A stretch of DNA of 64,000 bases from Theristus sp. LFF4_11. Taxonomy: Eukaryota > Nematoda > Chromadorea > Monhysterida > Xyalidae. A model generated the notes under the pieces. The model was not told the origin of the DNA, searched no databases, and was given only the letters and a program-made list of their open reading frames with translations. Within the stretch, counting starts at the first letter, position 1; each line of letters starts with the position of its first letter. The stretch lies in assembly GCA_030248135.1 (NCBI GenBank), contig JASANC010003074.1, positions 218,433 to 282,432 of the forward strand, written 5' to 3'. Positions 58,705 through 64,000 of the stretch are shown one piece after another. The position numbers and the translations under genes were made by a program.

Positions 58705-59718
58705 GTTTATTTTGTGCAGTTCTTTTACTTCAAACCACCTGCAAGCATTGAATACAGTTGCCGTATTTTAAAGAAATTAGTCTCCGGAGAAACAGAATTT
58801 GAAACGTTTTGAAAACGCTGTAAAACGCCGCGTGAAACGCACGTTTATGACGATGCAAACGCTTGTCATCTGGCTCCACCTCGCTATGTTGACTCGCATT
58901 TCTCAGCGTTGCAGTTTCTGTTCCTCCAGTCAATCAGCTTTAAAAATAAAAGACTTGGAAAGCCTAGTGTATAAGTTTGAAAACGCTATTTAGAATCTGA
59001 ATTTTGTTATTGATGACGATGTTGTTGATGTTGTTGATAGAACAACAAAATATCAAATTGCATCTGTTTAAAAATCTTCATAAACACACCTAGATTGTGT
59101 ATGTATAAATAGGTTTTTAAATCAGAAGAGATATAGGCGTCCTAATATGCTAAATGGTGAATAAGCTCCAATAATAAGGAACAAACAGACACTAATTATG
59201 TTTCGAAACTCAATCAACAGAATCCTGAGCAATTCATACAGGTACCGCGTAAGCAAGAAATAAAGCAAGTGTGTGTGTGTTTGCGAGACAAAAATAGTCT
59301 TTTTTAATTGCCAATGTACATAAGTTGCTGTAGACATGCAAACTCGAGAAAGTAGATTTTCTAATGTGGAACCTGATTAACTTTTTCAGATTCATTTCTG
59401 GATCGAATGAAAATTTCTTATCACGGTATTATATATAGGCCGCCCTTAAAACACATGTAATGCAAAATTCATGCATATGCGTGTGTGTACGTATATTTAG
59501 CTTTTTCCTCCTTCGTCACGAGTCCTTTGCTCATAAAAACTTGTTGACAACAAAAACAAGCTTCGACGAATATGGAATGAATTATATAAATACAGATGCC
59601 GCGGTGTAACAACAGAAAAGTTGTGCGCAAGGCTGAAAGGTTGATGGTTACGTAACATATTTTGAAGGGGCTCTTGCTGACGTATCATCTGCTGGATGCC
59701 TTTCTGGTAGCCGACGTA
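58705..59718. other. Gene-free upstream region of zinc-finger gene 3
   Basis: AT-rich, no coding signal. Because the gene reads leftward from 58704, this should include its promoter, but no motif stands out beyond TATA-like words. A short GTGTGTGTGT run lies near 59271. Confidence 0.4.
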
Positions 59719-60171
59719 CCGTATTACCTCTATTAAACCCCCCCAAAATTAACCCCCCCCCAAAAAAATAAACCCCCACCCCCTCGACAAGTTTCCAAAT
59801 AATCCCCCCCCCCCAAAATAATCCCCCATGGGGGATTATTGAAACCTGTTTGAAACACATACCCAGCGAATTCAGTGGCTGGTTGCAGTGAAAATGATGA
59901 AATTGTGCTACCAAAGGCCCCAAATGGATGAGTTAATGGTAATTTCATTACAAAAGGCTGTTGTAAAAGGAAATTTCTATGTAGAGTAGAAGTTTCTGCG
60001 ACTTCCTTCCTGCCATGGAAGGTATTTTTGCCATTTTGCCCACTCCTAAAAATGGTTTCCAAATAAACCCCCCCCAAAATAAAGCCCCCCCCCCCCAAAA
60101 AAAATAAACCCCCACCCCCAGAAGTCGCTGAAGAAATAAACCCCCATGGGGGTTTATTGGAGGTAATACGG
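59719..60171. mobile_element. MITE family C, copy 3 (opposite orientation)
   Basis: Flanked by TA, with ends CCGTATTACCTCTATTAAAC and GGAGGTAATACGG. C-runs replace the G-runs of the other copies because it is inverted. The conserved core reads ATTGTGCTACCAAAGGCCCC. Confidence 0.75.
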
Positions 60172-60506
60172 TAGTTTTTTTTCAAATATAGGCAGTGCGG
60201 ATCAATTTTGTTTTTTCTTGTGCTTATCCATCACCAGGATGACGTTCAATTTGCGTGGTTGTGCCTGCGGGCTTCATATTTATATTTTTATTGTGGACAA
60301 AAAACGCCGGTGAAATTCAAAAGGAAAGTGGATGTATGTACATGTGGGGATGTCGTTGATGGAGTTTGAACTGTTAAACTTGACTGCCATTATTGCATGG
60401 GCGCGGACTGGCACAGTGGTGATTTTGGTTTGCATTCTACACATTTCTGTGCCACCATTTCTGCCGAAAACATTATTGAACTATCATGCGGATGCGCGAG
60501 CGAGCG

Positions 60507-62231
60507 CGATAGAAATAAAAAGAAACAAAATGGCACGAACGGCACATGCTGAACTCATAAAACACGGCACTTTTATAATGTACGAGAACGAACCAAGGAA
60601 AAATAGCTTAACAAAGATTTAAGAAAACTGTTGAGCATCTAGGAAAAAAGTAGATGAGCATTGGAAGTCAAGCGCTCTGTCAGAAACAGCTCACCGTAAA
60701 CCCGGCTTTGTGTGAGAGCGCAGACACGAAGGCTAAAGTAGGACATTACAGTACCCTACTCCCCCATACGGAGCGCCCTCGCGACGTCACTCTCCCTACG
60801 CAGCCGAGTGTCTGGTGCACTGTCTGACCTGGGCACCTGCTTCCACTCATTTCAAAACTCCTAAATGCTCCAACTCAAACAAACCGAAATTGAATCACTT
60901 GAAATTCTAGAGAAAATTCTAAAAAGTGAACTTCAAAAGCTAAAAGCGAAAAAACTAGAACTCAGAAAACAAAGACCAACAACTATCAAGTTCGAAAACC
61001 AAAAAACTGCCAAACTGAAAAACCTAAAAGCTATCCTGACAAACAAAAACAAAACAAAACTAAACTGTCACGATGTGATCACGCACGGCAGTTGAATTGC
61101 GGCGAAAAAACCCCAAAGAAAAACCGGCAAAACTAAAAAATAGAAGAAAAAGCATTAAAACAGTTCACCCTCTCCCCACACTGAAAACGGGGGTAAAACA
61201 AAACAAATAAAACTATATTACAAATCTATTACAAAACTGTTACAAATCAGCAGAAAACTGGCGCAACCTGCACTTTACGTCGCAGTAACTGAGACCTTCA
61301 AATCAAAGAACCGTGGCCAAACAATAAAACTTCTACTGCGCTTCACTGCGCCACAACCAAACTTCTCCTCGCAGCCTTCTTCAGCAACACCACCACAGCC
61401 AATCACGTTTTTGATCACGGAGGCCGTCCTCCGTTCGGTTTGAGTCTCGGAGACCGAAAAAACTCCGAATCGGTTTGAGTCACGGAGACCGAAAAAACTC
61501 CGACCAACCAAATATCCGCTGCGGCGTTTCGGCTTTCTCGAAAGCTGCCCTCGGCGAAACCCGGCCGTGCCATAGATCGACGCCGTCTCAGCTCGCATGC
61601 CGCCACAACTCCAGCCACCGTGCCTCCGTTCCATGCGACGTTCTGCCAGCCACTGGTGCGCCCGCCACTTCGCTGATCTGCCTCGGCGACACTCGACGAC
61701 GCGTGAAGACGCGCAGCACGCCACCGCCTCTCGTCGATGCTGACCCTCCATGGCCTTTCTGCACTGGCCCTCCATGGCCTCGGTGCACGCGACGTCGCCA
61801 CCCAGCATTGTCTCGGCGCGGCCTCCACTGCGATGTTCTGCTTAGGTGTGTGTGAATGGCTCACTGGACTGCCAACCGATCCGAGCTGCTGTGTGTGATG
61901 ACCGGTGGACGACGTTCGGTTTTTTACTTTACTTTTACTTTTACTAAATTAAAACGACTTCACTTTTATTAAAACGACGACGAAAGACGATAGAAATAAA
62001 AAGAAACAAAATGGCACGAACGGCACATGCTGAACTCATAAAACACGGCACTTTTATAATGTACGAGAACGAACCAAGGAAAAATAGCTTAACAAAGATT
62101 TAAGAAAACTGTTGAGCATCTAGGAAAAAAGTAGATGAGCATTGGAAGTCAAGCGCTCTGTCAGAAACAGCTCACCGTAAACCCGGCTTTGTGTGAGAGC
62201 GCAGACACGAAGGCTAAAGTAGGACATTACA
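60507..62231 (-). mobile_element. Short non-autonomous LTR retrotransposon (TRIM/LARD-like), 3' LTR truncated
   Basis: Read on the minus strand: 5' LTR 62231-61829 (403 bp, TG..CA), an internal region of about 1.08 kb, then the start of the 3' LTR from 60749. The 3' LTR matches down to 60507 and then stops abruptly. Just inside the 5' LTR is TGGAGGCCGCGCCGAGAC, positioned like a tRNA primer binding site. Just before the 3' LTR is the purine-rich GGGGGAGTAGGG, positioned like a polypurine tract. No protease, reverse transcriptase or integrase frame is present. A minus-strand frame (61808-61275, 177 aa, Gly/Arg-rich) begins near the primer site, and a Lys-rich coiled-coil-like plus frame (60865-61095) is also open. 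Neither can be assigned. Confidence 0.7.
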
Positions 62232-64000
62232 GATGAAAAAAACAATACGCACACACAACAGCTTGGAAATGCCGAATGCTCAATGGCATTTGAACAGTCT
62301 TTGAGCAAGCTGATGTTTCACTTCGAATCTTCTAGGGTGCGTGAGCGGTTCTGCTCAGAACAGATGCGAATTTCTCTTTTCAAATGCGAAATGTTTTTCT
62401 TTTTTAATTCACACAATTTGCCACTCTGCTTTTTTCACCATAGCAGATTGATTGTTTTCTGCAGTGAAAAATGCAATTCCATTTTCAGTCGTTGCGGCCA
62501 TCATGGTTAAGTGGACGGCAGAAAAGCGAGTCTGGTCTGCCAATTGGTGGGAACATGCGAATAAGTTATCTACAGTGGTTCGCCAATTTTGTACAAAATT
62601 CTATTTTACACCGCGTGGCGATACATCAGTTCACAAGTCGGTATGAGCAATGATAAACAGTGAGATTATGGGCGACCGTTGTTTTTCGTCAAAAATCGCT
62701 ATTTTTTGAAAATTACACTGTAAAAATAAACTGAAACGTGTAAACCAAAAAATTTTTAATCACAAAAAAAGCTCTCAAAGTGTTCTAACAGTGTTCCAAA
62801 TTTTAAGCCATGAGGTTCTTGCTACAGCTAAATCAACCCTCTGTATTTCTCCACATTTGTCGATTTTTCTTGTTTTTCAGATATTCTGCTGTAGTGAGTG
62901 ATAGGGGCAACATACCGTGAAAAAAAAAATAGTCAGAAAAACCTCCAACTGTTTTCTAATAGTGTTCCAATTTTCAGCTCTAAACACCTCAGCACACGCC
63001 AGTGAGAGCATTTTAGAATTGGAACCTTTTTCACATGAAACTCAAAATGAATGATGAGGAAGATGAAAAGAGATGTGCTGTTGATGAGTGCCCAGTTACG
63101 TTGACTTTTTTGGGAGCCAGTTCTGTTGATTGAGGTTAATTGAAGACACATTGATTTGCAAGATGTGCATCTTCTCCATCTTTGGGAACAAGGATTACGG
63201 TAGTTTTGCGTCATTTTTATTGCCACAATGTTAAAAGCGCCATTTTCCTAATCAACAGCAACATTTACGACATATTCCACAGTAAATATGTTTTGATTTG
63301 CTAGATGGCGTTCCGCAATTAACTTGCATTAACAGTGGTTAATGTGGGTAATATTTGTGTGCTTCACATCAGGCAAAAAAATACAATGTATATGGAATAG
63401 ATAGCGTATTAACCGTTTTTATCAACAGTACATTAACAGTGGTTTTTGCTCATCATACGAATAAAACTCGGCGCGATGAAAAAGATGCGGTAGATGCTAA
63501 ACAATCGGGACTGTTGATGTGCCATCTTTCATATGAACACCACATTAACAGCTTTCTTATGTGAGTTACTGATGCAGATTATCAATGATTTAAATTTGAA
63601 ATGTTGGATGATATTAGTGATGTGCCTGTTAATCAAACGTTAGTGTCCAAAGATGAAAGGGAAATGATTTATGTAACTAATGGAGAAATCAACTGTATTA
63701 ACCGTACATTAACGCATCATGCAAATCATTACGCACATTTATCTCATCATCCAATGCGTCGTTTTTACGAAGATACGCTTAATAAAAGGCGCACAACCTC
63801 TCGTGTTCAGCCTGTTAATAGTGTTGATTGAAACCCCCATTTTTGGAATTTTTTTTTCGGGCCTGTTAATGCACCGTTGATTTTGTGTGATTTACGGCCT
63901 GATTTGCATCTTGCATGTGTTTATTTTGTGTGATTTACGGCCTGATGCGCGCCATTAACAGCACATCTCTTTTCATCTTCCTCATCATTCATTTTGAGTT
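62232..64000. repeat. Right arm of the large inverted duplication (runs off the window)
   Basis: The inverse counterpart of 51091-52874. It begins GATGAAAAAAACAATACG at the LTR boundary and continues through the family G arm and a family I element (63032 onward) to the window end, which corresponds to position 51091 of the left arm. Confidence 0.85.
63601..63831 (+). CDS. 76-aa reading frame inside the second family I copy
   Basis: The counterpart of the frame at 51262-51492, with one residue different (HHANHYAHL for HHANHHAHL). The same caveats apply: unknown, possibly an accidental frame. Confidence 0.25.
   Translation: MLDDISDVPVNQTLVSKDEREMIYVTNGEINCINRTLTHHANHYAHLSHHPMRRFYEDTLNKRRTTSRVQPVNSVD

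Noticed and set aside
60865..61095. Coiled-coil-like Lys/Leu-rich plus-strand frame inside the LTR element
   Set aside because: It lies antisense to the element, is A-rich and has no match to gag or other LTR proteins that I can see. Probably a compositional artefact.

Overview
The window is eukaryotic, most likely nematode. Its best recognised gene encodes a cuticle-type collagen: an N-terminal membrane/signal helix, a short non-collagen part with an R-x-x-R site, interrupted Gly-X-Y blocks flanked by Cys pairs, and a C-terminal C-x3-C. Genes are split by GT..AG introns, exons are GC-rich against AT-rich flanks, and the intergenic DNA is crowded with short transposon derivatives. The many introns in the collagen and the density of non-autonomous elements do not look like Caenorhabditis. 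A clade I nematode is possible, but this is only a guess. Exon models below were built by hand from splice signals and reading phase. No database search was run.

Left third (1-11.3 kb, all minus strand): a head-to-tail array of three complete paralogous genes, plus the edge of a fourth. Each encodes the same five-part protein: HTH-A, beta-hairpin, HTH-B, beta-hairpin, HTH-C. I do not recognise the family as a named one. An intron of the first gene holds two nested hAT-type elements with intact 8-bp target duplications. Two short tRNA-derived repeat families are also present.

Middle: the collagen gene (14.2-16.2 kb, minus), then gene-poor DNA with a 15-bp E-box-containing minisatellite (20.6-21.0 kb). 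On the plus strand lies a candidate single-pass membrane protein gene with a Gln-rich cytoplasmic part (26.2-29.6 kb).

Right half (31-59 kb): three minus-strand paralogues carrying a paired zinc-finger module with strict spacing (C-x2-C-x13/14-H-x3-H followed by C-x(8-16)-C-x12-H-x4-H). One of them carries the module twice. The Gln/His/Asn/Ser-rich proteins look like nuclear regulators, by inference only. Between and after them lie several MITE families, a 150-bp tandem repeat, degenerate telomere-like TTAGGC repeats and a large inverted duplication (51.1-52.9 kb against 62.2-64.0 kb). The duplication shares one LTR insertion site: a solo LTR in one arm and a longer LTR-internal-LTR copy in the other.
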